From contig NZ_CP146244.1 of the NCBI RefSeq assembly GCF_037039395.1, positions 124,001-188,000 of the forward strand: a stretch of DNA of 64,000 nucleotides. Direction: 5' to 3'. Shown here one piece after another: positions 16,247 through 24,926 of this stretch. Numbering within the stretch: position 1 is the stretch's first letter; every line of letters starts with the position of its first letter. The DNA comes from Agrobacterium vitis. GTDB lineage: Bacteria > Pseudomonadota > Alphaproteobacteria > Rhizobiales > Rhizobiaceae. The notes beneath the pieces are model-generated. The model searched no databases. It worked only from the letters and a program-made list of their open reading frames with translations, and was not told the origin of the DNA. The position numbers were made by a program, and so were the translations under genes.

Positions 16247-18766
16247 ATGAAAACCTCTCCCTGGCTTGTGGCAACCTATGTGGTCATCATTGCCTTTGGC
16301 ATCCTAACGGCACTGCCGAATATTCTCTCGCCAAACACTCTCAATAGCTTTCCTTCCTGGTTCCCGAAGGACAAGGTCGCACTCGGCCTTGACCTTCGCG
16401 GCGGCTCTCATCTTGTGCTTGAGGTCGATAGCGCCGATCTGGTGCAGGAAAGACTTCAAAGCCTGATCCAGGATTCGCGCCGGGCGTTGCGCGACGCAGG
16501 CGTCGATGCGGCGACAGTGCGCAAAAGCGGCTCGTCGCTGGTCGTGACCCTTCAATCGGCAGAGCAAAGACCCGCAGCCTTGACTGCCCTGGGTAAACTT
16601 GCCCATCCGGTCGGTCTGACAGGCACGCCTGATCTGGCGTTTGCGGGTGATGGCGCCACCATATCCATAACGCTTGCCGAGGCCGGAATTACCGACCGCG
16701 CCAATGCCGGGGTCGAGCAGAGCCTGGAAATCATTCGCCAGCGTATCGACCAGGTCGGGGTTGCCGAACCAACGATCCAGCGCATCGGCGGAGATCGTAT
16801 TCTTGTCCAGCTTCCAGGCACGCAGGACCCGGCGCGCATTCGCGAACTTCTTGGCTCCACCGCCAAGATGAGCTTTCACATGCTGTCGGAAAGTGCCACG
16901 GATGGAACAGCCGTCCCGCGCGGCGTCACCATGCTGAAGGATGATGAGGGCCGCGCCTATCCGGTTGATGACCGGGTGGAACTGGCAGGCGACCGCCTGA
17001 CCGATGCCCGCGTCGGCTTTGATCCAAATACCAACGAGCCGCTGGTCAGTTTCCGCTTTGATACGGCGGGTGCGGCGCGCTTTGCCGAAATCACCCGTGT
17101 CAATGTCGGCAAGCCTTTTGCCATCGTTCTGGACGACAAGGTTCTGTCGGCCCCTGTCATCCGTGAGCCGATTACTGGCGGTTCCGGCCAGATTTCCGGG
17201 AATTTCACGGTGGAAAGCGCAACGGACCTTGCGGCATTGCTGCGCGCCGGGGCGTTGCCCGTCAAGCTGACGGTGATTGAAGAGCGGACTGTTGGCGCTG
17301 ACCTTGGCGCCGACGCTATCAAGATGGGTGTCTATACTGGCTTGATCGGTTTTGCCCTGGTCGTCGGCTTCATGATCGTGCTCTACGGCGGTTGGGGGAT
17401 TATTGCCAATCTGGCCCTCGGTCTCAATGTCATCCTGACATTCGCCTGCCTGTCGCTGATTGGCGCGACGCTGACCCTGCCGGGTATCGCGGGCATCGTG
17501 CTTGGCATCGGCCTTGCGGTTGACGCCAACGTCCTGATCAATGAGCGTATTCGGGAAGAAACCCGCAAGGGACGGGGCGCCATGGCGGCGCTGGATGCCG
17601 GTTTCCGCCGGGCTTATTCCACCATTATCGATAGTAACGTGACGGCGCTGATCGCCACGCTGCTGCTGTTCTGGTTCGGCTCCGGCCCGGTTCGCGGTTT
17701 TGCCATCACCATGGGTCTGGGCATTGCCATATCGATGTTTACAGCGGTTTCTGTGGTGCGTGTCGTCATGCTCGCCATCATCAGGCGCTACAAGCTGAAG
17801 CGTCTTGATATCAAGCCGCTGCTGCCTGTCCAGCTCATCCCTGACGGAACCCGCATTCGGTTCATGAAAGCGCGTTTCATTGGTATCGGCATTTCGGCCT
17901 TTCTTTCGATTGCCTCTGTCATCCTGTTTTTCACGCCGGGCTTGAATTATGGCGTCGATTTTCGGGGTGGTATCCAGCTTGAAGTGGTGACCCAGGACCG
18001 CGCCGATCTCGCTGCCTTCCGGTCGGGACTGGATGGGCTTGGGTTGGGCGATGTCACCCTTCAGGAATTCGGCGATGTCCGTCACCTCCTGGTGCGCGTC
18101 GAACGGCAGCCGGGTGGGGAAGAGGCGCAGACTGCGGCGGTGGAGAAGCTGAGAGCCGAGGTAAAGGTTATCGATGCTACGGCGTCGGTGGAGCGCACCG
18201 AAGTTGTCGGCCCGAAGGTGTCGGGTGAACTGGCGATGGCCGGTTTCCTTTCGGTCGTGCTCGCCAGCCTGGCGATGCTGGCCTATATCTGGGCGCGGTT
18301 CGAATGGCCTTTTGCGGTTGGCGCTATCGCGACGCTCGTTCTCGATGTCACCAAGACGATTGGCTTCTTCGCGCTTACCGGGCTTGATTTCAACCTGACG
18401 GCCATCGCGGCGCTGTTGACCCTGGTCGGTTACTCCGTCAACGACAAGGTCGTGGTCTATGACCGGATGCGGGAAAATATGCGGCTTTACAAGACGATGC
18501 CGCTGCGCGAACTGATCGATCTGTCGATCAACGAAACGCTGGCCCGTAGCCTTTACACATCGGCCACCGCGTTTCTGTCCCTGCTGCCCATGGCAATCTG
18601 GGGCGGTAGCGCGGTCGAGAGCTTTGCCGTACCGATGATTTTCGGCATTGCCATTGCGGCCTCATCGTCGGTGTTTATTGCCGCACCGATCCTGCTGTTC
18701 TTAGGCGATTGGCGTCGCAAGCGGGCGGCAGTTCCGGAAAAGCCAGCCGGCTCCGTCGAGGCTTGA
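16247..18766 (+). CDS. secDF: SecDF, fused protein-translocase accessory subunits
   Basis: SecD and SecF use the proton gradient to help pull exported proteins through SecYEG; here both are in one 839-residue chain. The SecD half has an N-terminal membrane helix, the GLDLRGGSH motif (residues 47-54), a large periplasmic part and the membrane motif VDANVLINERIREE (about 425). The SecF half has its own GVDFRGG (569-575) and the late motif TLVGYSVNDKVVVYDRMREN. Fusion is usual in rhizobia and some other bacteria. I chose the ATG at 16247 because the membrane helix follows at once; a TTG at 16202 would add 15 residues. No yajC lies next to it. Confidence 0.94.
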   Translation: MKTSPWLVATYVVIIAFGILTALPNILSPNTLNSFPSWFPKDKVALGLDLRGGSHLVLEVDSADLVQERLQSLIQDSRRALRDAGVDAATVRKSGSSLVVTLQSAEQRPAALTALGKLAHPVGLTGTPDLAFAGDGATISITLAEAGITDRANAGVEQSLEIIRQRIDQVGVAEPTIQRIGGDRILVQLPGTQDPARIRELLGSTAKMSFHMLSESATDGTAVPRGVTMLKDDEGRAYPVDDRVELAGDRLTDARVGFDPNTNEPLVSFRFDTAGAARFAEITRVNVGKPFAIVLDDKVLSAPVIREPITGGSGQISGNFTVESATDLAALLRAGALPVKLTVIEERTVGADLGADAIKMGVYTGLIGFALVVGFMIVLYGGWGIIANLALGLNVILTFACLSLIGATLTLPGIAGIVLGIGLAVDANVLINERIREETRKGRGAMAALDAGFRRAYSTIIDSNVTALIATLLLFWFGSGPVRGFAITMGLGIAISMFTAVSVVRVVMLAIIRRYKLKRLDIKPLLPVQLIPDGTRIRFMKARFIGIGISAFLSIASVILFFTPGLNYGVDFRGGIQLEVVTQDRADLAAFRSGLDGLGLGDVTLQEFGDVRHLLVRVERQPGGEEAQTAAVEKLRAEVKVIDATASVERTEVVGPKVSGELAMAGFLSVVLASLAMLAYIWARFEWPFAVGAIATLVLDVTKTIGFFALTGLDFNLTAIAALLTLVGYSVNDKVVVYDRMRENMRLYKTMPLRELIDLSINETLARSLYTSATAFLSLLPMAIWGGSAVESFAVPMIFGIAIAASSSVFIAAPILLFLGDWRRKRAAVPEKPAGSVEA

Positions 18767-18775
18767 TCAACAGAT

Positions 18776-18805
18776 CCCGGCTGCCGTCCACGGACGGCAG
18801 CCGGG
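18776..18805. terminator. Bidirectional hairpin between convergent genes
   Basis: A perfect 13-base stem (CCCGGCTGCCGTC / GACGGCAGCCGGG) with the 4-base loop CACG sits between the convergent secDF and flavoprotein genes. There is no long T-run on either side, but position and stem strength fit a shared terminator or a barrier to opposing transcription. Confidence 0.65.
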
Positions 18806-18812
18806 CTATCGT

Positions 18813-20267
18813 TTATGCTGCGTCCTCTTCGGTTACTGGCGCATCGCGGCGGGCTTCCTTTAGCCGCGCATACAGATGATCGGCGATGTCGCGGGCGTGA
18901 TGCGCGACCTGGGGCAGACCCATCAATTCGCCAAATGTCCCCCGGGCAAGCGGTCCGGCGACCAGCAGGCCCGGCGTCACCGCTCCATCCCGGTCGAGAA
19001 GGCGCGATTGCCGGTCGCAATGCAGTCCAAGTCCGGTCGGGTCGAGGCCGATCAAGCCTTTAAGCGCCAGATTGCGGAGATAGGGTTGGTTATCGATGAT
19101 GGCGCCATGCGCGGGACCGGTGGCAATGACCACGGCATCGACAAGCCGCGACACCGTTTCCGTGCTGCGCGCCAGACGCAGGGAGACACGGATTCTCGAT
19201 CCATCATAGGAGGCTGTTTGTACCGACGCTGCCAATATCTCCATTTGGCCCCGGGTGATCGCCTGGTTGATGGCCCCTTCAACTTGCGGGGCGATGCGGA
19301 ACCGATGCACATCCCAAAAAGGGCGCAGATGGCGCACCAGGCGCCGCCTTTCATCGAGCGGCAGTCCGCCCCAGATTTCCTGGGCCTGGGCGCGGACCGC
19401 GTCCAGCACGGCATGCCAACTGATGCCTTCCGCTGCGGCATGGTTGATCTGTTCACGGATGCGGCGGGTCAGCTGCCGGATCGATCGGCTTGCTGGATCG
19501 ATAAAGTCACCGTAGGGTTCCTGCACCGTTCCGGCATGGCCTCTTGAGCGCAGGCCACGTCTCGAAATGCTGGTTATCGGCCCAAGATGGTTTCGCGCCA
19601 GCAAGGACGCTGCGATATCAGCACCCGTCAGGCCATTGCCGACAATAAGAACGGCATCGTCCGGGCGAATGACGGTGAGCGCATCCGGTACGGTGGCATC
19701 GGGAATGAAGCGTGGATGTCCTTCCAGAATGGCGGCAAGCGCTTTTGGTGGCCTGGGGGAGGGGTGACTGGTGGCGATCACCACATCATCTGCCTCCAGG
19801 GTCGCTCCGTCCGCTTGTGTTATGCGCCAGCCTCGCGTGGTTTGGTCCAGCGCAACGACATCGGATCTGATGTGGTCTATCCGGTTGTCGGCCAGATACG
19901 GTGCCAGCTTCGAGGCGATATAGGCACCGAAATCGCGGCGGCGCGGAAATATCCTGCCGTCCTCCAATGCCGCTTGCCTGTCTTCCTCATCCAGACGGTG
20001 CTTGCCCACCCAATCGAGAAAGTCGAGAGGCTCGTCCGGGTCGAGGCTCATCCGGTCTGCGGGGACGTTGATGCGATGAGCCGGATCGGCCGTGTCATAG
20101 GCAAGGCCGCTGCCAAGTCTGGCGCGCGGCTCATATATGACGATGCGAACACGGCCTGGCTGGGTTTTGCGGGCCAGGTTCCAGGCGACGGCTGCTCCGG
20201 TAAAGCCGCCACCAATGATGGCGATTGTTGGCGGCTTTTGGGCCTGAGGCAGGTTGGCGGCAGGCAT
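18813..20267 (-). CDS. FAD/NAD(P)-binding flavoprotein (NAD_binding_9 type)
   Basis: This 484-residue protein has an N-terminal dinucleotide-binding motif (IAIIGGGFTGAAVAWNLAR, GGGFTG at residues 19-24). The segment GLAYDTADPAHRINVPADRM that follows is typical of the NAD_binding_9 family (FAD-NAD(P)-binding proteins of unclear substrate). A second nucleotide-binding stretch, AVLIVGNGLTGADIAASLLAR, lies mid-protein. The start at 20267 has a GGAGA ribosome site; an in-frame start 11 codons upstream lacks one. The gene is 88 bases downstream of the sfnB-like gene on the same strand, so a role in sulfur scavenging is an inference from position. The reaction is unknown. Confidence 0.8.
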   Translation of the reverse strand: MPAANLPQAQKPPTIAIIGGGFTGAAVAWNLARKTQPGRVRIVIYEPRARLGSGLAYDTADPAHRINVPADRMSLDPDEPLDFLDWVGKHRLDEEDRQAALEDGRIFPRRRDFGAYIASKLAPYLADNRIDHIRSDVVALDQTTRGWRITQADGATLEADDVVIATSHPSPRPPKALAAILEGHPRFIPDATVPDALTVIRPDDAVLIVGNGLTGADIAASLLARNHLGPITSISRRGLRSRGHAGTVQEPYGDFIDPASRSIRQLTRRIREQINHAAAEGISWHAVLDAVRAQAQEIWGGLPLDERRRLVRHLRPFWDVHRFRIAPQVEGAINQAITRGQMEILAASVQTASYDGSRIRVSLRLARSTETVSRLVDAVVIATGPAHGAIIDNQPYLRNLALKGLIGLDPTGLGLHCDRQSRLLDRDGAVTPGLLVAGPLARGTFGELMGLPQVAHHARDIADHLYARLKEARRDAPVTEEDAA

Positions 20268-20355
20268 GGACGTTTCTCCACGAGATTTCATCAGCGGCAA
20301 ACGACTGCCAAACTACTGCATTGTGCAGAAAACCGGAAACGGCCCGATGCTTTTT

Positions 20356-21594
20356 TCAACTCCAGGCATGCAGCGGTGGGTTTTCGCCATTCAGGTAATA
20401 TTTGCCGAGAATGGAATATTTCCAGCGCACCGGGTCATGCAGCGTATGGGTTCGGGCATTACGCCAATGGCGGTCCAGATTGTGCTCGGCCAAAGTCGAT
20501 CTCGTGCCTGCGAGCTCGAACAATTTATTGGTCGCTTCAATGGCAATCTCGGTCGATAGAATTTTCGCCTCGGCGGTGATGATTTGTGCCTGGGCTACGG
20601 TGTCGGTATTGGGGTTGGCAACAGCGACGTCGATGGCCCTACCGGCTTTTTCCAGCAATGCCTGGGCCGCATGCAGGCGGAGTGAAAGGCTGCCAACCGC
20701 CTGGATCGTATAGGGGTCGTCGCTGGCGCGTTCCAGGCCGGAATCCACCCAGGGCCGGGATTTGGTGCGGACGAAATCGATGGTTTCGACAATTGCCGCC
20801 TGCGCGATGCCGGTATCGACGGCGACCTGGATGATCTGGAAAATTGCGCCATCGGCGGTCGGCACCTCATAGCCCTTATAGCCCGGAACCAGCCAGGCTT
20901 TGTCCACTTTGACATTCTCCAGAATGACTGTGCCTGAAAGCGTCGTGCGTTGGCCGAAACTGGACCAGTCATCGATGACGGTCAAACCGGGCGCATCGCG
21001 GTCAGCGATGGCATACCAGGCGCGGCCTTCCTCATCGAGGGCGACGATTGGCACCTTATGGGCGAGTAGCGCGCCAGAGGAGTAGAATTTCTTGCCGTTG
21101 ACGATGACATGATCGCCGTGATCGGTAAATTTCGTTTCGAAATCGGCGGCGCGTTTCGAGCCGAATTCCGAAAAGGCATTGCCCAGCCGCAAGCCTTTCA
21201 ACACTTCCCCGAAGATCAATTGCTGCTGGGCTTTGTCGGACACGGTGCGAATTGCCGCCACGACGCCAAGATGGTTTTGCGCCACCTGTCCAATGGAGGA
21301 ATCGGCCTGCGAAATGATTTCGATGACTTTGGCCAGCGTGGCATAGGAAAGCTCGGGGCCACCGAACTCCTTTGGCACATTGATCGACCAGAGGCCGCTC
21401 TGGGAAAAAACGTCGAGTTCCGCAACCGGCCAAATTCTGTCGCGATCCCGGATTGCCGCATCCCTGGCGAAATCTGCTGCGAGGCGATGGGCAATCTCGA
21501 TTGCTTCCGCATCGCTTCTGATCACATGCGCGGGTTCGATGGGGCGCGGGATGGCGGGTATTCCAACGGTTTCCGGCTTGGCAATGATATTCAT
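20356..21594 (-). CDS. sfnB: SfnB-like sulfur-acquisition oxidoreductase (acyl-CoA dehydrogenase fold)
   Basis: SfnB-family flavoenzymes belong to the acyl-CoA dehydrogenase superfamily and occur with dimethyl sulfone monooxygenase genes induced by sulfate starvation; their exact reaction is not settled. The 412-residue product has the superfamily layout: an N-terminal helical domain, a middle strand domain with the VNGKKFYSSGA block (about residue 165), and a C-terminal helical domain. It ends with RHWRNARTHTLHDPVRWKYS, characteristic of the SfnB group. The start at 21594 has a GGGAGA site. It lies 43 bases downstream of sfnG on the same strand and appears to be co-transcribed with it. Confidence 0.85.
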   Translation of the reverse strand: MNIIAKPETVGIPAIPRPIEPAHVIRSDAEAIEIAHRLAADFARDAAIRDRDRIWPVAELDVFSQSGLWSINVPKEFGGPELSYATLAKVIEIISQADSSIGQVAQNHLGVVAAIRTVSDKAQQQLIFGEVLKGLRLGNAFSEFGSKRAADFETKFTDHGDHVIVNGKKFYSSGALLAHKVPIVALDEEGRAWYAIADRDAPGLTVIDDWSSFGQRTTLSGTVILENVKVDKAWLVPGYKGYEVPTADGAIFQIIQVAVDTGIAQAAIVETIDFVRTKSRPWVDSGLERASDDPYTIQAVGSLSLRLHAAQALLEKAGRAIDVAVANPNTDTVAQAQIITAEAKILSTEIAIEATNKLFELAGTRSTLAEHNLDRHWRNARTHTLHDPVRWKYSILGKYYLNGENPPLHAWS

Positions 21595-21637
21595 GAAAAT
21601 CTCCCTGGGTTAACGGGCAGGTGCGTGTGGTGATCGG

Positions 21638-22747
21638 TTATTCGGCAGCTTGCAGTGCGCCGTCTTCCCTTGCTTCCAGTTCGCGCACCAACGGAATGAC
21701 CTTTTTGCCGAAGAACTCCACCTCCTCCTGGAAATGCAGGAAGCCCATCAGGATCAGGTCCGCACCGGCGCGTTTATGCTCGATGATGCGTTCTGCGACC
21801 TGTTGCGGCGTGCCGATCAGGTTGGATTTGAAGCCGTCGTTATATTGGACCAGGTCCTGGAAGGTGGATTTTGCCCAATTGCCTTCGCGCTCCGGCGAGG
21901 CGTTGCCGGCATTCTGAACTTCATGCTTGAAACCGTTGACGGCATCGGGAATGGCCTTGTCGATGATTTCCTTCAGGGTGTCCTGCGCTTCCTGCTCTGT
22001 GTCGCGGACAATGCCGAAGGCGTTCATGCCAATCCTGGTGCGCCAGGTCTTGCCGAACAGCTTTTCCTTGGCGCGGATGTCATCGACCTGTGCTTGCAGG
22101 CCTTCCGGCGTATTGCCGTTGGTGAAATACCAATCCGACACGCGAGCCGCCATGTCGCGTGCAGCGCGTGAGGAGCCGCCCTGGAAGACCTGTGGAACGC
22201 CGCCTTCCGGCTTCGGTTTCATGGAGTAATCATTGAAGCGATAGAAATCGCCGCGTAGATTATAGGTGTCCTCGGTCCAGATGCCGCGAATGGCCCGGAT
22301 GAATTCTTCTGAGCGGCGGTAACGTTCGTCATGGTCCAGCCACGGTTCGCCAATCGAAGCAAATTCACCCCGGAACCAGCCGGAGACGATGTTCACATCG
22401 ACGCGCCCGTTGGTGAGGTGACTGATTGTGGCAATCTGTTTGGCAAGCAGGGCCGGGTGCCAGGGGCCGGGAAGCACGGCGGCGATGACCCGCAGCTTTT
22501 CCGTCGCCGCCAGCAGCGCGTGGCTGAAGGAAACGGATTCGTGCTGATTGTCGGCGCCATAACCGGCGGTGAAGCGGATCTGGCTGAGGGCGTAATCGAA
22601 GCCGCTCTGCTCGGCAATCTGTGCCAGCTTGCGGTTATACTCTATCCCCCAATGGGTCCGCTGCTCGATAGAACTGATGACCAAACCGCCGGAGACATTG
22701 GGAACCCAATAGGCAAATTTCAGCGGTTCTCTTTTCTGGTCTGACAT
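21638..22747 (-). CDS. sfnG: SfnG, FMNH2-dependent dimethyl sulfone monooxygenase
   Basis: SfnG cleaves dimethyl sulfone to methanesulfinate using reduced FMN supplied by a separate reductase, so the cell can use organic sulfur. The 369-residue luciferase-like protein starts MSDQKREPLKFAYWVPNVSG and keeps the family blocks FDYALSQIRFTAGYG, LPGPWHPALLAKQIATI and GRVDVNIVSGWFRGEF. These match SfnG and its alkanesulfonate monooxygenase relatives (SsuD). The start at 22747 follows GGAGGAGA. It heads a minus-strand unit with the SfnB-like gene and the flavoprotein. No dedicated FMN reductase or SfnR-type sigma-54 activator gene is next to it. Confidence 0.9.
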   Translation of the reverse strand: MSDQKREPLKFAYWVPNVSGGLVISSIEQRTHWGIEYNRKLAQIAEQSGFDYALSQIRFTAGYGADNQHESVSFSHALLAATEKLRVIAAVLPGPWHPALLAKQIATISHLTNGRVDVNIVSGWFRGEFASIGEPWLDHDERYRRSEEFIRAIRGIWTEDTYNLRGDFYRFNDYSMKPKPEGGVPQVFQGGSSRAARDMAARVSDWYFTNGNTPEGLQAQVDDIRAKEKLFGKTWRTRIGMNAFGIVRDTEQEAQDTLKEIIDKAIPDAVNGFKHEVQNAGNASPEREGNWAKSTFQDLVQYNDGFKSNLIGTPQQVAERIIEHKRAGADLILMGFLHFQEEVEFFGKKVIPLVRELEAREDGALQAAE

Positions 22748-22819
22748 ATCCGTCTCCTCCATTGGGTTTCAAAAACAACCTGCAGCACTGCATGCGATCT
22801 CGCTGGCTGCATTGCGCAA

Positions 22820-22848
22820 TATCTATAAACGATAGAAATAGTAGACAA
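22820..22848 (-). promoter_or_regulatory. Possible sigma-70 promoter for sfnG
   Basis: Reading leftward, TTGTCT (22848-22843) and TAGATA (22825-22820) are 17 bases apart, 73 bases ahead of the sfnG start. A small inverted repeat (TCTAT / ATAGA) overlaps the -10 side and might be a regulator site. I see no sigma-54 GG-N10-GC element, although P. putida sfn genes use one. Confidence 0.35.
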
Positions 22849-22997
22849 TAAATCAAAGGTCATATGCGCTGTCTGGTCGAGGCCAGTTGGAATAATTTGC
22901 TCAAAAACTCCGATGGATGAGACGGGTCTTGCCGCCTTGAAGTCTTGCAATGCAGCCGTGCAGTCGCCGGTTTTCTCCCTTGCATTTATTGGGAATC

Positions 22998-23034
22998 TTG
23001 AATAAATAAATTCAATCATTCAAGGAATATTGAA
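22998..23034 (+). promoter_or_regulatory. Candidate ArsR operators in front of arsR
   Basis: Two AT-rich inverted repeats lie next to each other: TTGAAT-6-ATTCAA (22998-23015) and TTCAA-6-TTGAA (23019-23034), the second ending two bases before the arsR ATG and covering its ribosome site. They resemble ArsR half-sites of the TTCAA/TTGAA type. Binding would repress arsR and the genes behind it until arsenite is present. Confidence 0.6.
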
Positions 23035-23036
23035 AT

Positions 23037-23408
23037 ATGGATCAAAAACAGGCTCTCTCCGCCTTTGCCGCTCTTTCTCAGGAAACCCGGCTGCTGATCG
23101 TCCGGATGCTGGTGGTGGCTGGGCCAGATGGCATGGCTGCCGGTGCGCTGGCCGAAAAAATCGACGTGTCGCCCTCCAATATCTCCTTTCACCTCAAGGA
23201 GCTTGAGCATTCCGGATTGATCGGCGCGCAACGGCAGTCACGGTCGATTATTTATACCGCAAATTATGCCGCCCTGGGCGGACTTGTCCGGTTTCTGATG
23301 GAGGATTGCTGCTCAGGACATCCTGAAATTTGCGTGCCGGTTGCCGAGCTTGCGGTTTGCTGTGCTCCGGGATCGGAGCCACCGGTTGCCACGTCATTGG
23401 AGCGATAA
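23037..23408 (+). CDS. arsR: ArsR-family arsenite-responsive repressor
   Basis: A 123-residue winged-helix repressor of the SmtB/ArsR family. The DNA-recognition segment is VSPSNISFHLKELEHSGLI (residues 44-62). The metal site differs from the E. coli type: there is no ELCVCDL motif, but the C-terminal part has vicinal cysteines C91-C92 plus C99, and a further pair C108-C109. This spacing resembles the independently evolved arsenite site of the Acidithiobacillus ferrooxidans ArsR (C95, C96, C102). It is the first gene of the ars operon and its likely operators lie directly upstream, so autoregulation is expected. Confidence 0.92.
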   Translation: MDQKQALSAFAALSQETRLLIVRMLVVAGPDGMAAGALAEKIDVSPSNISFHLKELEHSGLIGAQRQSRSIIYTANYAALGGLVRFLMEDCCSGHPEICVPVAELAVCCAPGSEPPVATSLER

Positions 23409-23412
23409 CCTG

Positions 23413-24507
23413 ATGTCCACATTCGAACGTTATCTGACGGTTTGGGTTTTCCTATGTATTATCATTGGTATCGTCCTCGGACATGCCATGCCCGGTGTGT
23501 TTCAGGTTATCGGGGCCGCCGAAATCGCCAAGGTCAATATCCCGGTCGCGGTGCTGATCTGGCTGATGATTATCCCGATGTTGATCAAGATCGATTTCGC
23601 AGCGCTTGGGCAGGTCGGCCGCCATTGGCGCGGCATCGGCGTCACGCTGTTCATCAATTGGGCGGTCAAGCCGTTCTCCATGGCGCTGCTCGGCTGGCTG
23701 TTCATCGGCACCCTGTTCCGGCCCCTGCTACCGGATGTACAGATCGACTCCTATATTGCCGGATTGATCATCCTGGCCGCTGCGCCCTGCACGGCGATGG
23801 TGTTCGTCTGGTCGAACCTGACGAAAGGCGAGCCGCATTTTACCCTTTCGCAGGTCGCATTGAACGATGCGATCATGGTCGTGGCCTTTGCGCCCATCGT
23901 CGGCTTGCTGCTTGGCCTGTCGGCCATCACCGTACCTTGGGATACCCTGGTGTTTTCGGTAGTTCTCTACATCATCCTTCCAGTGATCGCGGCGCAAATC
24001 CTCCGGCGCAGTCTGACCTCGTCCGGCTCTTCTGCCTCGCTTGACCGTTTGCTGAAGGTGCTGCAACCGATGTCGCTTGTGGCATTGCTGGTCACGCTGG
24101 TGTTGCTGTTCGGCTTCCAGGGCGAGCAGATCATTGCCCAGCCGACCATTATCGCCCTGTTGGCGGTGCCGATCCTCATCCAGGTCTATTTCAATTCGGG
24201 CCTGGCCTACCTGCTCAATCGTGTGACGGGCGAGCAACATTGCGTTGCCGGTCCTTCAGCCCTGATCGGCGCGTCGAACTTCTTCGAATTGGCGGTTGCC
24301 GCTGCCATCAGCCTGTTCGGCTTCAATTCTGGCGCGGCTCTCGCCACGGTCGTCGGGGTTCTCATTGAAGTGCCGGTCATGCTGTCTGTCGTCTGGATCG
24401 TCAATCGCAGCAAGGGCTGGTACGAGCGCGGCCCGGCTGTGCAGGCTGCCGGTCTTTCCAGAGCCCGAATTCAGGAAGCAAACACTCAAGAAAAGGCCCA
24501 GTCATGA
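23413..24507 (+). CDS. acr3: Acr3 arsenite efflux permease
   Basis: Acr3 exports arsenite across the inner membrane, driven by the proton motive force. The 364-residue protein is highly hydrophobic with about ten membrane segments. It carries the family motif AAPCTAMVFVWSNLTKG with the essential cysteine at residue 126, and a late conserved segment SNFFELAVAAAISLFG. The open frame extends into arsR, but the ATG at 23413 begins MSTFERYLTVWVFLCI, the normal Acr3 start, four bases after the arsR stop. Overlap with arsC by four bases shows tight coupling of export to arsenate reduction. Confidence 0.95.
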   Translation: MSTFERYLTVWVFLCIIIGIVLGHAMPGVFQVIGAAEIAKVNIPVAVLIWLMIIPMLIKIDFAALGQVGRHWRGIGVTLFINWAVKPFSMALLGWLFIGTLFRPLLPDVQIDSYIAGLIILAAAPCTAMVFVWSNLTKGEPHFTLSQVALNDAIMVVAFAPIVGLLLGLSAITVPWDTLVFSVVLYIILPVIAAQILRRSLTSSGSSASLDRLLKVLQPMSLVALLVTLVLLFGFQGEQIIAQPTIIALLAVPILIQVYFNSGLAYLLNRVTGEQHCVAGPSALIGASNFFELAVAAAISLFGFNSGAALATVVGVLIEVPVMLSVVWIVNRSKGWYERGPAVQAAGLSRARIQEANTQEKAQS

Positions 24508-24926
24508 ACGCCACGATCTATCACAATCCCCAGTGCGGCACGTCCCGTAACACCCTGGCAATGATCCGCAATGCGGGCATTGAACCGCAGGTCATCGAGT
24601 ATCTGACCAATCCGCCCACCCGCGCCGAATTGGCCCGGATGATCGCCGATGCCGGTCTCTCCGTGCGCGAAGCGATCCGGGAAAAGGGCACGCCCTATGC
24701 ACAGCTCGGGCTGGATAATCCCGATCTCACCGACGAGCAATTGCTGGATGCCATGCTGGAACACCCGATCCTGATCAATCGTCCGTTCGTGATCACCCCG
24801 CTTGGGACGCGCCTGGCCCGGCCATCCGAACGGGTTCTGGAGATCCTGCCCGACACCCATCAAGGCGCGTTCACCAAGGAAGACGGTGAAATGGTTCTGG
24901 ACAGCGAGGGCAAGCGCATTGTCTGA
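24504..24926 (+). CDS. arsC: ArsC, glutaredoxin-linked arsenate reductase
   Basis: ArsC reduces arsenate to arsenite, which Acr3 can then export. The 140-residue protein is of the glutathione/glutaredoxin-dependent class: [17 protein letters not shown] puts the catalytic cysteine at residue 11. The conserved arginine region [21 protein letters not shown] supplies the oxyanion-binding residues near 95-107. Length is normal for the class. The start overlaps acr3 by four bases; the end overlaps the probable TTG start of arsH by eight bases. Confidence 0.95.
   Translation: MNATIYHNPQCGTSRNTLAMIRNAGIEPQVIEYLTNPPTRAELARMIADAGLSVREAIREKGTPYAQLGLDNPDLTDEQLLDAMLEHPILINRPFVITPLGTRLARPSERVLEILPDTHQGAFTKEDGEMVLDSEGKRIV

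Noticed and set aside
16304..18085. Antisense frame of 593 codons within secDF
   Set aside because: Product is rich in Asp, Arg, Gln and His with no family features; SecDF on the plus strand has all expected motifs.
22748..23036. Sigma-54 promoter for sfnG
   Set aside because: Expected from P. putida, but no GG-N10-GC element of acceptable quality was found on the minus strand.
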